Below, piece after piece: positions 1 through 10,954 of a stretch of DNA of 64,000 bases (positions are counted from its first letter, which is position 1; each line of letters starts with the position of its first letter). The notes beneath the pieces were generated by a model that made no database searches, was not told the origin of the DNA, and saw only the letters and a list, made by a program, of their open reading frames with translations. The translations under genes and the position numbers were made by a program. The DNA is from Geodermatophilus obscurus (GTDB lineage: Bacteria > Actinomycetota > Actinomycetes > Mycobacteriales > Geodermatophilaceae). The stretch spans positions 1-64,000 of the forward strand of contig NZ_FOWE01000003.1 of NCBI RefSeq assembly GCF_900115395.1. The letters run 5' to 3'.

Positions 1-311
<311 letters not shown>

Positions 312-469
312 ACACACACTTATCCTGCCAACACGCAGGCCGAAGATGTGCTCGTGAGTACGACCACGCGTCCACTGTGCAGCTCTGAACGCACCCAACC
401 CCCCCCCCCCACCCCACCCGCACACGTGCGGGCGCCGGGGTGGGGGCCGGCCGGGGTTCTGTTCACAGT
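312..469 (+). other. 23S-5S internal transcribed spacer
   Basis: Spacer between 23S and 5S rRNA. It holds a run of about 12 C residues near 399-410 and a hairpin with arms cccgcac (417-423) and gtgcggg (426-432), flanked by C-rich and G-rich tracts that could extend the stem. Such a helix is the usual substrate for rRNA processing. No tRNA gene is visible in it. Confidence 0.75.
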
Positions 470-586
470 GTTACGGCGGCCATGGCGAGAGGGAAACGCC
501 CGGTACCATTCCGAACCCGGAAGCTAAGCCTCTCAGCGCCGATGGTACTGCCCTGGAGACGGGGTGGGAGAGTAGGACGCCGCCGG
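470..586 (+). rRNA. 5S ribosomal RNA
   Basis: About 117 bases. It starts at ttacggcggccat and contains the conserved gagagggaaacgcccgg, ccgaacccggaagctaag and gggagagtagg segments of actinobacterial 5S rRNA. The terminal helix pairs tacggcggc with gccgccgga. It completes the rRNA operon. Ends are good to within a few bases. Confidence 0.95.
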
Positions 587-597
587 ACAACCATTCC

Positions 598-633
598 CAG
601 AAGGGCCCTCACTCCCCGGTGAGGGCCCTTCTG
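598..633 (+). terminator. Rho-independent terminator of the rRNA operon
   Basis: A perfect 15-bp stem (cagaagggccctcac at 598-612 against gtgagggcccttctg at 619-633) closes a 6-base loop and is followed by a weakly T-rich cattgtcct. It sits 11 bases after the 5S rRNA, the expected place for the operon terminator. Confidence 0.9.
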
Positions 634-692
634 CATTGTCCTCGCGGGACCTGTGCGGGTCCCCGGTTCCGTCGACCGGGGAGTGGCACCCG

Positions 693-1391
693 TCAGGGGA
701 CGACGCGGCGCAGGCCGGCGAAGGAGAGCGCCGCCGTCGTGAGCGCGAGCGCCACGGGGATCGTCACGGCGAGGGTGACCATCGACTGGTCGACCAGCCA
801 GGAACCGACGTCGCCCCAGGCGCGGCGCCAGGACACGAGGATCGCCAGCCCGCCGGTGACGACGAGGGTCGCCACGGCCAGGCTCCACACCCCGGTCGGA
901 CCCCAGCGCTTCATCACCACGCCGATGGCCACGCCGAGGAACGTGGCCGCGAGCATGGGGGCGCCGGACACCAGCACCTGCAGGGCGGCGTTGTCGACGT
1001 CGAAGGACCCGGGTGCCCAGAAGTCGAGCCGGACCCCCCAGCCCCCGGTGGCGTCCTCGACGGACGTGAGGACGGACAGGGCGGCGCCGTAGGCGAGTGA
1101 CGTCAGCAGCGCGGCCAGCGCGGTCCCCAGGTAGAAGGTGCGCCGGCTGAGGCTCATCCCCATGGCGAAGGGCATCAGGCCGGTCACCGACTGGATGAAG
1201 ACGACGAGGACGGTGATGTAGAGCGAGAGGAGGCCACCGGTGAACGCTCCCGGGCTCTCCTCGCCGACCCCGACGGTGGCCCAGATGGCCAGGTTGATGA
1301 CGAAGCTGAGCGTGACGATCCCCCAGGGGATGCCGACGATCATCAGCGGGTGCATGCCGTGCAGGCGGGCCGCCGCCAGGACTCGGTTCAT
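693..1391 (-). CDS. ABC transporter permease (membrane subunit)
   Basis: A 232-residue integral membrane protein with about six hydrophobic segments (roughly residues 17-40, 55-77, 88-108, 136-160, 168-187 and 205-227). Its start codon overlaps the stop of the ATP-binding subunit by four bases (1388-1391), so it is the last gene of a translationally coupled GntR-ATPase-permease operon. It has no recognisable substrate-binding motif; YtrA-linked ABC systems usually act in efflux or envelope stress (antibiotics, lipids), which is only inference here. Convergent to the rRNA operon, with about 60 bases between the 5S terminator and its stop. Confidence 0.85.
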   Translation of the reverse strand: MNRVLAAARLHGMHPLMIVGIPWGIVTLSFVINLAIWATVGVGEESPGAFTGGLLSLYITVLVVFIQSVTGLMPFAMGMSLSRRTFYLGTALAALLTSLAYGAALSVLTSVEDATGGWGVRLDFWAPGSFDVDNAALQVLVSGAPMLAATFLGVAIGVVMKRWGPTGVWSLAVATLVVTGGLAILVSWRRAWGDVGSWLVDQSMVTLAVTIPVALALTTAALSFAGLRRVVP

Positions 1392-2326
1392 CGGATGGCT
1401 CCCTCGTAGTCGGCGGACCGGCGGGCGGTGCGGGCGGCAGCGGCCGCCGCGGGGCTGGCGGCCGAGCGGGTGCTCAGGGCCACGACGAGCTGTTGGAGGG
1501 GGGTCCGCTCCACCGCGAGACCCGCGGCCGCCAGGTCGGCCGCGTCGACCGGCTGCCGGAGCCGGACCACCGCCCGCGTCGAGCCGCCGAGCCGGTCCTC
1601 GCTCAGGAGCTCGTGCTGCCGGCCCAGGGCCGCGATGCGGTCGGTCGGCCCGGTGACGGTGAGGGCGGAGGTGCGCAGCGTCTCGGCGTCGTCGTCGAGG
1701 AGGACCCGGCCGGCGTCGAGGAGCACGACGTGCTCGAGCAGCCCGCTGATCTCCTCGATGAGGTGCGTGGACAGGATGACCGTCCGGGGCTCCTCGGCGT
1801 AGTCGGCGATCAGCCGGTCGTAGAACAACTGCCGGGCGACGGCGTCGAGACCCAGGTAGGGCTCGTCGAACAGCGTCACCGGTGCCCGGGACGCCAGGCC
1901 GATCGTGATGCCGACGGCGGAGACCATGCCGCGGGAGAGCTTGTTCACCTGGCGACGGGCGGGCAGGTCGAAGTCGGCGACCAGCGAGCGCGCCAGGTCC
2001 TCGTCCCAGGAGGGGAAGAGGGTGGCCGCCGCGGCGAGGGCGTCACGGACGCGGAAGTGGTCGGGGTAGCGCTGGCCCTCCTTGACGAAGCAGATCCGCT
2101 GCAGCACGGCGTCGTCCTCGTGCGGGTCGGCGCCCAGGACCTCAACCCGGCCGCTCGTGGGCACCCGGTGGCCGGTGAGCAGCTGCATGAGCGTCGTCTT
2201 GCCGGCGCCGTTGCGGCCGAGCAGGCCGGTGATCGCGTCGGTGGCGAAGGCGGTGGTGACGCCGTCCAGGGCGGTGTGCTCGCGGTAGCGCATCGTCACG
2301 TCGGTGACGGTGGCGGCGGCGGTCAT
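1388..2326 (-). CDS. ABC transporter ATP-binding protein
   Basis: 312 residues. Walker A is GRNGAGKT at residues 37-44, the signature motif is the divergent LSRGM, and Walker B is VTLFDEP followed by YLGLD. The D-loop and a switch histidine (STHL) are present. It energises the membrane subunit encoded immediately downstream. The ATG at 2326 overlaps the regulator's TGA by four bases, which fixes the start; a longer frame upstream only shadows the regulator gene. LSRGM in place of LSGGQ is typical of the YtrB/GntR-linked group, supporting co-function with the adjacent regulator. Confidence 0.92.
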   Translation of the reverse strand: MTAAATVTDVTMRYREHTALDGVTTAFATDAITGLLGRNGAGKTTLMQLLTGHRVPTSGRVEVLGADPHEDDAVLQRICFVKEGQRYPDHFRVRDALAAAATLFPSWDEDLARSLVADFDLPARRQVNKLSRGMVSAVGITIGLASRAPVTLFDEPYLGLDAVARQLFYDRLIADYAEEPRTVILSTHLIEEISGLLEHVVLLDAGRVLLDDDAETLRTSALTVTGPTDRIAALGRQHELLSEDRLGGSTRAVVRLRQPVDAADLAAAGLAVERTPLQQLVVALSTRSAASPAAAAAARTARRSADYEGAIR

Positions 2327-2685
2327 CGCTCGTCCTCCCAGCGGTCGATCATGGTGGCCAGCTCCCTGGTCGAGATGCCGAGCTTCTCCGCCTCGGCCAT
2401 CAGGGGGCGGACGTACTGGTCGGCGAACTCGCTGCGGCGGCGCTTGAGCAGCTGCTCGCGGGCGCCCGTGGCGACGAACATCCCGACTCCTCGTCTCTTG
2501 TAGAGGACCCCGTCGGTGACCAGCTGGTTGAGGCCCTTGGCGGCGGTCGCGGGGTTGATGCGGTGAAAGGCGCTGAGCTCGTTCGACGAAGGCGCCTGGC
2601 TCTCCTCGGGGAGGGAGCCGTCGACGATCGCGTTCTCGATCTGGGCCGCGACCTGCCGGAAGATCGGCCCGGCGTCCTCGTTCAC
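2323..2685 (-). CDS. GntR family regulator, YtrA subfamily
   Basis: 120 residues: an N-terminal winged helix (about 10-75; IFRQVAAQIENAI...PSSNELSAFHRINPATAAKGLNQL) and a short C-terminal helical tail that lacks a large ligand domain, the hallmark of YtrA regulators. First gene of a three-gene operon with an ABC transporter, each junction overlapping by four bases. It most likely represses its own operon by binding the palindrome at 2721-2746, 35 bases upstream of its start. The divergent epoxide hydrolase could share that control. The inducer cannot be told from sequence. Confidence 0.92.
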   Translation of the reverse strand: MNEDAGPIFRQVAAQIENAIVDGSLPEESQAPSSNELSAFHRINPATAAKGLNQLVTDGVLYKRRGVGMFVATGAREQLLKRRRSEFADQYVRPLMAEAEKLGISTRELATMIDRWEDER

Positions 2686-2720
2686 CCGGAGCCCCTGGAC
2701 CGTGCGGGGCCCGAGTTCCT

Positions 2721-2746
2721 GGGTTCATTACTCATGTAGTGAACCC
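2721..2746. promoter_or_regulatory. Probable GntR/YtrA operator palindrome
   Basis: Inverted repeat with 11-base arms gggttcattac (2721-2731) and gtagtgaaccc (2736-2746) around tcat; only one pair mismatches. It is distinctly AT-richer than its surroundings and lies in the divergent region between the GntR gene and the epoxide hydrolase. YtrA-type regulators bind long palindromes at their own promoters, so this is the best operator candidate. Confidence 0.8.
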
Positions 2747-2779
2747 TAGAGGTGACCGCGTCTGGGCGTCAACCGCCGA

Positions 2780-2785
2780 TACGGT
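2780..2785 (+). promoter_or_regulatory. -10 hexamer TACGGT, probable leaderless promoter
   Basis: TACGGT fits the actinobacterial TANNNT -10 element and lies six bases before the GTG start at 2792, with no Shine-Dalgarno sequence between. That spacing puts the transcription start at or next to the start codon, giving a leaderless mRNA for the epoxide hydrolase. Confidence 0.55.
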
Positions 2786-2791
2786 GGCGCC

Positions 2792-3931
2792 GTGGACGAC
2801 GCCGTCGAGCCCTTCACCGTCGAGCCCTTCGCCGTCGACGTGCCGGAGGAGGCGGTGGCCGACCTCCGCCGCCGGCTCCGTGGCACCCGCTGGCCCGAGA
2901 CGGCGACCGTCGGGGACTGGTCGCAGGGAGTGCCGCTTCCATGGCTGCAGGAGGTCTGCCGGTACTGGGCCGAGGAGCACGACTGGTCCCGGGTGCAGGC
3001 GGAGCTCAACGCCTTCCCGCAGGTCACGACGGTCGTCGACGGGCTGCCCGTCCACCTGCTGCACGTCCGCTCACCGCACGCGGGCGCCCTCCCGCTGGTG
3101 CTGACGCACGGCTGGCCCGGCTCGGTCGTCGAGTTCCTCGGCCTGCTCGGCCCGCTCACCGACCCCGAGGACCCGAGGGACGCCTTCTCCGTCGTCGTCC
3201 CGTCGCTGCCGGGGTACGGCTGGAGCGGCAAGCCGGCCGCGCCCGGTTGGGGGCCCGCGCGGACCGCCGACGCCTGGGCCGAGGTGATGCGCCGGCTCGG
3301 GTACGAGCGGTTCGGTGCGCAGGGCGGGGACATCGGCTCGTTCGTCTCGGCCAACCTGGGCGCGCGGCACCCCGACCGGGTGGTCGGCGTGCACCTGAAC
3401 ATGGTGGTGACCGGCCCGCCGGAGGAGCAGACGGAGTTCGACGGGCGTGAGCAGCGGGCGCTGGACCGGCTCCGGGAGTTCCGGACCGACGGCTCGGCCT
3501 ACAGCCACCAGCACCGCACCAGGCCGCAGACCCTCGGCTACGGGCTCACTGACTCCCCCGCCGGGCAGGCCGCGTGGATCCTGGAGAAGTTCGCCGCCTG
3601 GACCGACGGCGACCCGGTCGCCGCCATCGGCCTGGACCGGCTGCTCGACGACGTCTCGGTCTACTGGTTCACCGCGACGGCGACCTCGTCGGCGCGGATG
3701 TACTGGGAGATGGCGCGGGCGCCGCAGGAGCGCGAGCCGCGGGTGGACGTGCCCACCGGCGTCTCCCTGTTCCCGCACGAGATCTTCCAGCCACCGCGCG
3801 CGTGGGTCGAGCGCCAACTCACTGATCTGCGCACCTGGCGCGAGCACGACGGCGGCGGGCACTTCGCGGCGCTGGAGCGGCCGGCCGAGCTGGTGGCCGA
3901 CGTCCGGGAGTTCTTCCGGCCGCTGCGGTAA
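2792..3931 (+). CDS. Epoxide hydrolase (EHN plus alpha/beta-hydrolase)
   Basis: 379 residues. An N-terminal epoxide-hydrolase domain (about 6-115, with the typical [14 protein letters not shown]) precedes an alpha/beta-hydrolase fold. HGWPGS (106-111) forms the oxyanion region, the nucleophile is Asp180 in QGGDIGS, and the base is probably His357 in GGGHF. The enzyme would open epoxides to diols through an ester intermediate, in the cytoplasm; no signal peptide is seen. GTG start; a -10-like TACGGT lies six bases upstream. It diverges from the GntR-ABC operon and may share its operator. Length and motifs are normal for microsomal-type bacterial epoxide hydrolases. Confidence 0.92.
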   Translation: MDDAVEPFTVEPFAVDVPEEAVADLRRRLRGTRWPETATVGDWSQGVPLPWLQEVCRYWAEEHDWSRVQAELNAFPQVTTVVDGLPVHLLHVRSPHAGALPLVLTHGWPGSVVEFLGLLGPLTDPEDPRDAFSVVVPSLPGYGWSGKPAAPGWGPARTADAWAEVMRRLGYERFGAQGGDIGSFVSANLGARHPDRVVGVHLNMVVTGPPEEQTEFDGREQRALDRLREFRTDGSAYSHQHRTRPQTLGYGLTDSPAGQAAWILEKFAAWTDGDPVAAIGLDRLLDDVSVYWFTATATSSARMYWEMARAPQEREPRVDVPTGVSLFPHEIFQPPRAWVERQLTDLRTWREHDGGGHFAALERPAELVADVREFFRPLR

Positions 3932-3988
3932 CCGACGCGACACATCCGGCGGCTAGCGTCCGGACCCCGACCCCCGGAGGACGACCGC

Positions 3989-4291
3989 GTGCACCTCTCC
4001 CCGCACGAGCAGGAGCGCCTGCTGCTCTCCTACGCCGCCGAGCTGGCCCGGCGACGGCGGGCGCGGGGACTGCGGCTGAACCTCCCGGAGGCGACGGCGG
4101 TCGTCACCGACCACGTGCTGGAGGGCGCCCGCGACGGCGTCCCGGTGGTCGAGCTCATGCAGTCGGGCCGCACGGTCCTCACCCGCGACGACGTGATGGA
4201 CGGCGTCCCCGAGCTGCTGGAGGAGGTGCAGGTGGAGGCGACCTTCCCGGACGGGACCAAGCTCGTGACGGTCCACCAGCCCATCCCGTGA
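3989..4291 (+). CDS. ureA: Urease subunit gamma
   Basis: 100 residues, normal for UreA. It carries the family signature from the N-terminal [12 protein letters not shown] to [33 protein letters not shown] at the end. It is a structural subunit of nickel urease, which hydrolyses urea to ammonia and carbon dioxide in the cytoplasm. GTG start, preceded by the ribosome-binding site ggagga about eight bases upstream. First gene of ureABCFGD; it overlaps ureB by four bases (GTGA). Confidence 0.97.
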   Translation: MHLSPHEQERLLLSYAAELARRRRARGLRLNLPEATAVVTDHVLEGARDGVPVVELMQSGRTVLTRDDVMDGVPELLEEVQVEATFPDGTKLVTVHQPIP

Positions 4292-4592
4292 TCGTCCCGG
4301 GGGAGGTCGTCCCGGCCGACGGCGTCATCGAGACGCTGCCCGGCGCGCCGCGGATCGAGCTCGAGGTGACCAACACCGGCGACCGCCCGGTGCAGGTCGG
4401 CTCGCACCTGCACTTCGCCCAGGCCAACGGGGCGCTGGCCTTCGACCGGGACGCGGCGCGCGGCCTGCGGCTCGACGTCGCCGCCGGCACCGCCGTCCGC
4501 TTCGAGCCCGGGATCACCCGCACCGTGACGCTGGTGCCGCTGGGCGGCGCGCGCGTCGTCCCGGGGCTCACGGCCGAGGGCGGGCTGGGCTG

Positions 4593-4593
<1 letters not shown>
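4288..4593 (+). CDS. ureB: Urease subunit beta
   Basis: 101 residues, with the conserved [14 protein letters not shown] start and the core [26 protein letters not shown]. Assembles with UreA and UreC in the urease holoenzyme. The GTG start overlaps the ureA stop and its own stop overlaps the ureC ATG by one base (TGATG), so the three structural genes are translationally coupled. Length is typical for the separate beta subunit of bacteria. Confidence 0.97.
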
Positions 4594-6314
<1,721 letters not shown>

Positions 6315-6329
6315 AGGGCACCTCTTCCG

Positions 6330-6968
6330 ATGTCTTCAGCGCTGCTGACCCTGGCCGACTCGCGGCTGCCGGCCGGCGGGCACGCGCACTCCGGCGGCGT
6401 GGAGCAGGCGGTCGCGGCCGGCCTGGTGCACGACCCGGGGTCGCTGGCGGCCTTCCTGCTGCGCCGGCTGACGACCTCCGGGGCGGTCGCGGCCGGGTTG
6501 GCCTCGGCTGCGTGCCAGGGGGATGACCTGGCCCGCCTCGACGCGGAGGCCGACGCGCGGACGCCGTCTCCGGCGCTGCGGGCGGCGTCGCGGCAGCAGG
6601 GGCGCGGGCTGGTCCGGGTGGGCCGCCGCGCCTGGCCCTCGCCGCTGTGGGACGCGCTGCCGGCCGCGCCGCACCACCCGGTCGCGCTCGGCGTCGCCGC
6701 GGCGGCGGGTGGGCTGACGCCCCGGGACGCCGCCGCGGCGGCCGCCTACCTGTCGGTCAGCGGCCCGGCGACGGCGGCCCAGCGGCTGCTGGCGATGGAC
6801 CCGCTCACGGTCGCCGCCGTGACCGCGCGCCTGGCACCCGACATCGACGCCGTCGCCGGGAACAGCACTCGTAGCGCTGATGGCTCCCTCCCCGCCGACA
6901 CCGACCCGCTCCTCGACCTCCTCGCCGAGGTGCACTCCGCACGGAAGGACCGCTTCTTCGCCTCATGA
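6330..6968 (+). CDS. ureF: Urease accessory protein UreF
   Basis: 212 residues. It has the UreF opening ADSRLPAGGHAHSGGVEQAV and an all-helical composition. UreF works with UreD as a GTPase regulator and gate that delivers nickel and carbon dioxide to apo-urease, together with UreG. It follows ureC by 15 bases and precedes ureG by 18. It is alanine- and arginine-rich and slightly short for the family, as in other actinobacteria. No ureE nickel chaperone gene follows. Confidence 0.93.
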   Translation: MSSALLTLADSRLPAGGHAHSGGVEQAVAAGLVHDPGSLAAFLLRRLTTSGAVAAGLASAACQGDDLARLDAEADARTPSPALRAASRQQGRGLVRVGRRAWPSPLWDALPAAPHHPVALGVAAAAGGLTPRDAAAAAAYLSVSGPATAAQRLLAMDPLTVAAVTARLAPDIDAVAGNSTRSADGSLPADTDPLLDLLAEVHSARKDRFFAS

Positions 6969-6986
6969 CCACCACCGGGAGTCCCC

Positions 6987-7664
6987 ATGCCGCCTGACCA
7001 CGACCTCGACGACTACGTGGACCCCTACGAGCACGGGCACCGGCACGGCGGGCCGCTGCGCGTGGGCCTCGGTGGTCCCGTCGGCTCGGGGAAGACGGCC
7101 CTGGCCGCGGCGCTGTGCCGCACGCTCGGCACCGAGTACGACCTCGCCGTCGTCACCAACGACATCTACACGACCGAGGACGCCGACTTCCTGCGCCGCA
7201 ACGCCATCCTCCCCGACGACCGGATCGAGGCGGTGCAGACCGGCTGCTGCCCGCACACCGCCATCCGCGACGACATCACCGCCAACCTCGACGCCGTCGA
7301 GCTGCTCGAGGCGCGCCATCCCGGCCTGGAGCTGGTGTTCGTCGAGTCCGGCGGGGACAACCTGACGGCGAGCTTCAGCTACGGGCTGGTCGACGTGCAG
7401 GTGTTCGTCGTCGACGTCGCCGGCGGGGACAAGGTGCCGCGCAAGGGCGGGCCGGGGGTGACCGCGTCGGACCTGCTGGTGGTGAACAAGACCGACCTCG
7501 CGCCGCTGGTGGGCGCCGACCTCGACGTCATGCGGCGGGACTCCGCCACGGTCCGCGGGGAGAAGCCGACCCTGCTGATCTCGCTGCGCGAGGACCCGGC
7601 CGCCACCGAGGTGGCCGAGTGGGTCCGCGCGCAGGTGCGGGCGCGCCGGCTGCAGCAGGCGTGA
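6987..7664 (+). CDS. ureG: Urease accessory GTPase UreG
   Basis: 225 residues. The P-loop is GGPVGSGKT (29-37). The family signature [15 protein letters not shown] and the metal-binding CPH in [12 protein letters not shown] are present, as is the NKTDLA guanine-specificity motif. A short His-rich N-terminus (HGHRHGG) may bind nickel, useful because no UreE is encoded nearby. It hydrolyses GTP to insert nickel into urease. It overlaps ureD by four bases (GTGA). Confidence 0.96.
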   Translation: MPPDHDLDDYVDPYEHGHRHGGPLRVGLGGPVGSGKTALAAALCRTLGTEYDLAVVTNDIYTTEDADFLRRNAILPDDRIEAVQTGCCPHTAIRDDITANLDAVELLEARHPGLELVFVESGGDNLTASFSYGLVDVQVFVVDVAGGDKVPRKGGPGVTASDLLVVNKTDLAPLVGADLDVMRRDSATVRGEKPTLLISLREDPAATEVAEWVRAQVRARRLQQA

Positions 7665-8344
7665 GGACGCGGGTCGAGGTCGTCGCGCGACGGGGGCCCG
7701 GCGGCCGCACCGTGCTGCCGGTGGTCCGCGCGAGCGGGCAGCTGGCGGTGCGGCGCACGGGCCCGGCGTCGGTGCACCTGGTGGCGACGGCGTTCGGCCC
7801 GCTGGGCGGTGACGACGCCGAGGTCCGGCTCGTGGTCGAGGAGGGCGCCGTGCTGGCGGTGCGGTCGGTGGCCGCCGCCGTGGCGCTGCCCGCCCGGGAC
7901 GGCGACCGCCCGTCGGTGCAGCGGGTCCTCGCCGAGGTGGCGGGGTCGCTGGACCTGCGCCCGGAGCCCACCGTGGTGGTACGCGGCGCGCACCACCGGG
8001 TCTCGGTCACCGCGGTCCTCGCGCCCGGCGCCGTCCTCACCGCCGCCGAGCAGGTGCTGCTCGGCCGCAGCGGCGAGGAGCCCGGGCGCTGGACCGGCAC
8101 CACGCGGGTGGTCGTCGACGGCCGCCCGCTGCTGCACACGACCGTCGGTCTCGGCCCGGGTGCGCCGGCCTGGCTGCCGCCGGTCGCGCCGCGCGCCTAC
8201 GCGTCCACGGTGCACGTCGGGCAGGCTGCGGGGGTGCTGACCGCCGACGACGCCGTCCGCCTGCCGCTGGAGAACGGCTGGGTGGCCACCGCGTGGGGGA
8301 CCGAGCTGCACTCCGTCGTGCGAGCGGTCGAGGCGGTCGCGTGA
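7661..8344 (+). CDS. ureD: Urease accessory protein UreD
   Basis: 227 residues from the GTG that overlaps the ureG stop; this start is set by the GTGA overlap rather than by a longer frame upstream, which only shadows ureG. It resembles actinobacterial UreD ([31 protein letters not shown], and near the end [32 protein letters not shown]). UreD binds apo-urease and recruits UreF and UreG. Position after ureG is the usual actinobacterial order. It overlaps allB by four bases, tying urease maturation to allantoin breakdown. Confidence 0.9.
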   Translation: MRTRVEVVARRGPGGRTVLPVVRASGQLAVRRTGPASVHLVATAFGPLGGDDAEVRLVVEEGAVLAVRSVAAAVALPARDGDRPSVQRVLAEVAGSLDLRPEPTVVVRGAHHRVSVTAVLAPGAVLTAAEQVLLGRSGEEPGRWTGTTRVVVDGRPLLHTTVGLGPGAPAWLPPVAPRAYASTVHVGQAAGVLTADDAVRLPLENGWVATAWGTELHSVVRAVEAVA

Positions 8345-9654
8345 CCCTCGTCGTCCGCGCCCGGCGGGTGGTGCTGCCCGACGGCGAGCGCGCCGCGGCC
8401 GTGCACACCGCCGGCGGCGTCGTCACCGCGGTCACCGGCTTCGACGACGTCCCGGCCAGCGCGGTCACCCTCGCCGACGACGAGGTGCTGCTGCCCGGCC
8501 TGGTCGACAGCCACGTGCACGTCAACGAGCCGGGACGCACCGAGTGGGAGGGCTTCGCCACCGCCACGCGGGCCGCGGCCGCCGGAGGGATCACCACCAT
8601 CGTGGACATGCCGCTGAACTCGGTGCCGGCCACGACCACGGTCGAGGCGCTGCGGGTCAAGCGGGAGGCCGCCGCCGGGCAGGTCGCCGTCGACGTGGCG
8701 TTCTGGGGCGGCGCGGTGCCCGGCAACGCCGGCCAGCTGCGGCCGATGCACGAGGCCGGTGTCGTCGGGTTCAAGTGCTTCCTGCTCGACTCCGGCGTCC
8801 CGGAGTTCCCGCCGCTCGACGACGCCGGGCTGCGGGCCGCGCTGGCGGAGCTGGCGACGTTCGACGGGCTGCTCATCGCGCACGCCGAGGACGAGCAGGT
8901 CATCGACGCGGCGCCGGAGCCGTCGGGCGCGAGCTACGCGGCGTTCCTCGCCTCGCGGCCGCCGGCGGCGGAGGAGACGGCGATCGGCCGGCTGGTGGCC
9001 GCCACCCGGGACACCGGCGCGCGCAGCCACGTCGTCCACCTGGCCGACGGCGACGCGCTGCCGCTGCTGCGGGCCGCGCGGGCGTCCGGCGTGCGCGTGA
9101 CCGTCGAGACCTGCCCGCACTACCTGACCTTCGCCGCCGAGGACGTGCCCGACGGCGACACCGCGTTCAAGTGCTGCCCGCCGATCCGGGAAGCGGTGCA
9201 TCGGGAGGCGCTGTGGGAGGCGCTGCGGGTCGGCGACGTCGACCTGGTGGTCAGCGACCACTCGCCGTGCACGCCGGAGCTCAAGCGGCTCGACGTCGGC
9301 GACTTCGGCCTGGCCTGGGGCGGGATCGCGGGGCTGCAGGTGGCGCTGCCCGCGGTGTGGACGGGCGCGCGGGCGCGCGGGCTGCCGCTGGCGCAGGTGA
9401 TGGGGTGGATGTCGGCGGCCCCGGCACTGCTGGCGGGGCTGCCGGGCAAGGGGGCGATCGCCGTCGGGCGGGACGCCGACCTGGTGGCCTTCGCGCCCGA
9501 CGAGCGGTTCACCGTCGGCCGGCTCGAGCACCGCAACCCGGTGACGCCCTACGCGGGACGGGAGCTGACCGGCGTCGTCCGGCGGACGTGGCTGCGCGGG
9601 CGGGAGGCCGACGGCAGCCCCCTCGGCCGGCTGCTCGACCGAGGGGGCCGGTGA
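8341..9654 (+). CDS. allB: Allantoinase
   Basis: 437 residues; amidohydrolase family. Metal ligands include His58 and His60 ([16 protein letters not shown]) and probably the carbamylated Lys145 ([14 protein letters not shown]); later ligands lie in HVVHLADGD and [11 protein letters not shown]. The [11 protein letters not shown] segment distinguishes allantoinases from dihydroorotases. It opens the hydantoin ring of allantoin to allantoate. GTG start overlaps the ureD stop, so it is co-translated with the urease operon. Allantoicase follows 300 bases later, separated by a small antisense gene. Confidence 0.95.
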   Translation: MTLVVRARRVVLPDGERAAAVHTAGGVVTAVTGFDDVPASAVTLADDEVLLPGLVDSHVHVNEPGRTEWEGFATATRAAAAGGITTIVDMPLNSVPATTTVEALRVKREAAAGQVAVDVAFWGGAVPGNAGQLRPMHEAGVVGFKCFLLDSGVPEFPPLDDAGLRAALAELATFDGLLIAHAEDEQVIDAAPEPSGASYAAFLASRPPAAEETAIGRLVAATRDTGARSHVVHLADGDALPLLRAARASGVRVTVETCPHYLTFAAEDVPDGDTAFKCCPPIREAVHREALWEALRVGDVDLVVSDHSPCTPELKRLDVGDFGLAWGGIAGLQVALPAVWTGARARGLPLAQVMGWMSAAPALLAGLPGKGAIAVGRDADLVAFAPDERFTVGRLEHRNPVTPYAGRELTGVVRRTWLRGREADGSPLGRLLDRGGR

Positions 9655-9665
9655 CCGGCTGGAAC

Positions 9666-9719
9666 GGCCCGCCTGCAGGAGCCCGCCGCGAGCCTGCGAG
9701 CGGTGGGGGCAGGCGGGTC
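9666..9719. terminator. Bidirectional hairpin after allB
   Basis: Arms cccgcctgc (9668-9676) and gcaggcggg (9709-9717), extendable by two pairs, enclose a GC-rich loop that can itself fold. It lies between the convergent ends of allB and the small minus-strand gene, so it can serve both. There is no T-tract. Confidence 0.5.
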
Positions 9720-9722
9720 CTC

Positions 9723-9878
9723 CTACTGCTCGCCCTCTTCCCGGGCTGCCTCGTCCATGATCTTCGGGTCGTCCATGGAGCCGCCGGCGGGGTCGGCGTT
9801 GCCCAGCGCGGTCTCGGCGGGCATCTGCTGGATGTGCTGGCGGGCGCGCTCGCGCAGGTCGTCGGTCGGTTCGGACAC
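9723..9878 (-). CDS. Small acidic protein (51 aa), unknown function
   Basis: A 51-residue reading frame from GTG at 9878 to TAG at 9723, preceded by a near-perfect ribosome-binding site (gaggagg, about five bases before GTG). The product starts SEPTDDLRERARQHIQQMPA and is strongly acidic and helical in character, ending AAREEGEQ. It is not recognised as a known domain. Its strong ribosome-binding site, the coding-like G/C pattern and its fit in an otherwise empty gap support a real gene. It lies antisense between allantoinase and allantoicase. Confidence 0.7.
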   Translation of the reverse strand: MSEPTDDLRERARQHIQQMPAETALGNADPAGGSMDDPKIMDEAAREEGEQ

Positions 9879-9962
9879 GGGTCCTCCTCGGGTGCGGCGT
9901 GAGACGTGGGGCCCCTACCCCGGGCGTGCGAGAGTGACCCCCGCCGACTCCGGAGGAGACCC

Positions 9963-10952
9963 GTGACCGACCCGTTCGACCTGCCCGACCTCGCCGTCCG
10001 TACCCAGGGCGGTGCGGTGGTGGCGGCCAACGACGAGTTCTTCGCCGGCAAGGAGAACCTGGTCCTGCCGGGGCCGGCGCGGGCGCGGGACGACTTCGGC
10101 GCGCGCGGCAAGGAGTACGACGGCTGGGAGACCCGGCGCCGCCGCGAGCCCGGCTCCGACTGGGCGGTCGTGCGGCTCGGGATGCCGGGCGTCGTGCACG
10201 CGGTCGTCGTCGACACCGCGTTCTTCCTCGGCAACTACCCGCCGCGCGCGTCGCTGGAGGGGGCGGTGGTGGAGGGCCACCCGCCGGCGCCCGCGCTGCC
10301 CGACGCCGACTGGGTGCCGCTGCTGCCGCTGTCGGACCTGGTCGGCGGCACGGCGAACCGCTTCCCCGTCGAGCCGGGGCCGCGGGTGACCCACGTGCGG
10401 CTGTCCATCCACCCCGACGGCGGTGTGGCCCGGCTGCGGGTGCACGGCGAGGTGGTGCCCGACCCGCGGCTGCTCGACGCCGGCCCCTGCGACCTCGCCG
10501 CGCTGGAGAACGGCGGCCGGATCACCGGCGTGAGCAACGCCTTCTACGGCAGTCCGCACCAGCTCATCGGTCGCGGGGAGGCCCGCTCGATGGGCGAGGG
10601 CTGGGAGAACGCCCGCCGCCGTGACGACGGCAACGACTGGGTCGACGTCGCGCTGGCCTGCGAGGGGACCGTGACCCTCGCCGAGCTCGACACCTCGTGG
10701 TTCCTCGGCAACGCCCCCGGTGCGGCGTCGCTGACCGGGACGACGGCGGACGGCGACGAGGTGGAGCTGCTGGCCCGCACGCCGCTGCAGCCCGACACGC
10801 GGCACCGGTTCGTGCTGGCCGGGGACGCCGCCGTCACCCGGGTGCGGCTGGACGTCTTCCCCGACGGCGGCATGGCCCGGCTGCGGCTGTGGGGACGCCC
10901 CACCGAGGCCGGCCGCGCCGGGCTGCACCGCCGCTGGGAGGGGACCGCCTGA
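9963..10952 (+). CDS. alc: Allantoicase
   Basis: 329 residues from a GTG preceded by ggaggag. It contains the two tandem jelly-roll repeats of the family: one from NDEFFAGKENLV with VDTAFFLGNYPP, the other from SNAFYGSPHQLIGRGEA with LDTSWFLGNAPG. It hydrolyses allantoate to ureidoglycolate and urea; the urea would feed the urease encoded upstream. It is followed after two bases by an Imm-5-like gene. No ureidoglycolate lyase is visible in the window. Confidence 0.95.
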   Translation: MTDPFDLPDLAVRTQGGAVVAANDEFFAGKENLVLPGPARARDDFGARGKEYDGWETRRRREPGSDWAVVRLGMPGVVHAVVVDTAFFLGNYPPRASLEGAVVEGHPPAPALPDADWVPLLPLSDLVGGTANRFPVEPGPRVTHVRLSIHPDGGVARLRVHGEVVPDPRLLDAGPCDLAALENGGRITGVSNAFYGSPHQLIGRGEARSMGEGWENARRRDDGNDWVDVALACEGTVTLAELDTSWFLGNAPGAASLTGTTADGDEVELLARTPLQPDTRHRFVLAGDAAVTRVRLDVFPDGGMARLRLWGRPTEAGRAGLHRRWEGTA

Positions 10953-10954
10953 GC

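Noticed and set aside
312-469. A tRNA in the 23S-5S spacer
   Set aside because: No cloverleaf arms or CCA-end pattern could be found; the spacer is C-rich with a single hairpin.
9955-9962. Upstream start for allantoicase at 9906
   Set aside because: The GTG at 9963 has a strong ggaggag ribosome-binding site, and the extra 19 residues upstream are not family-like.
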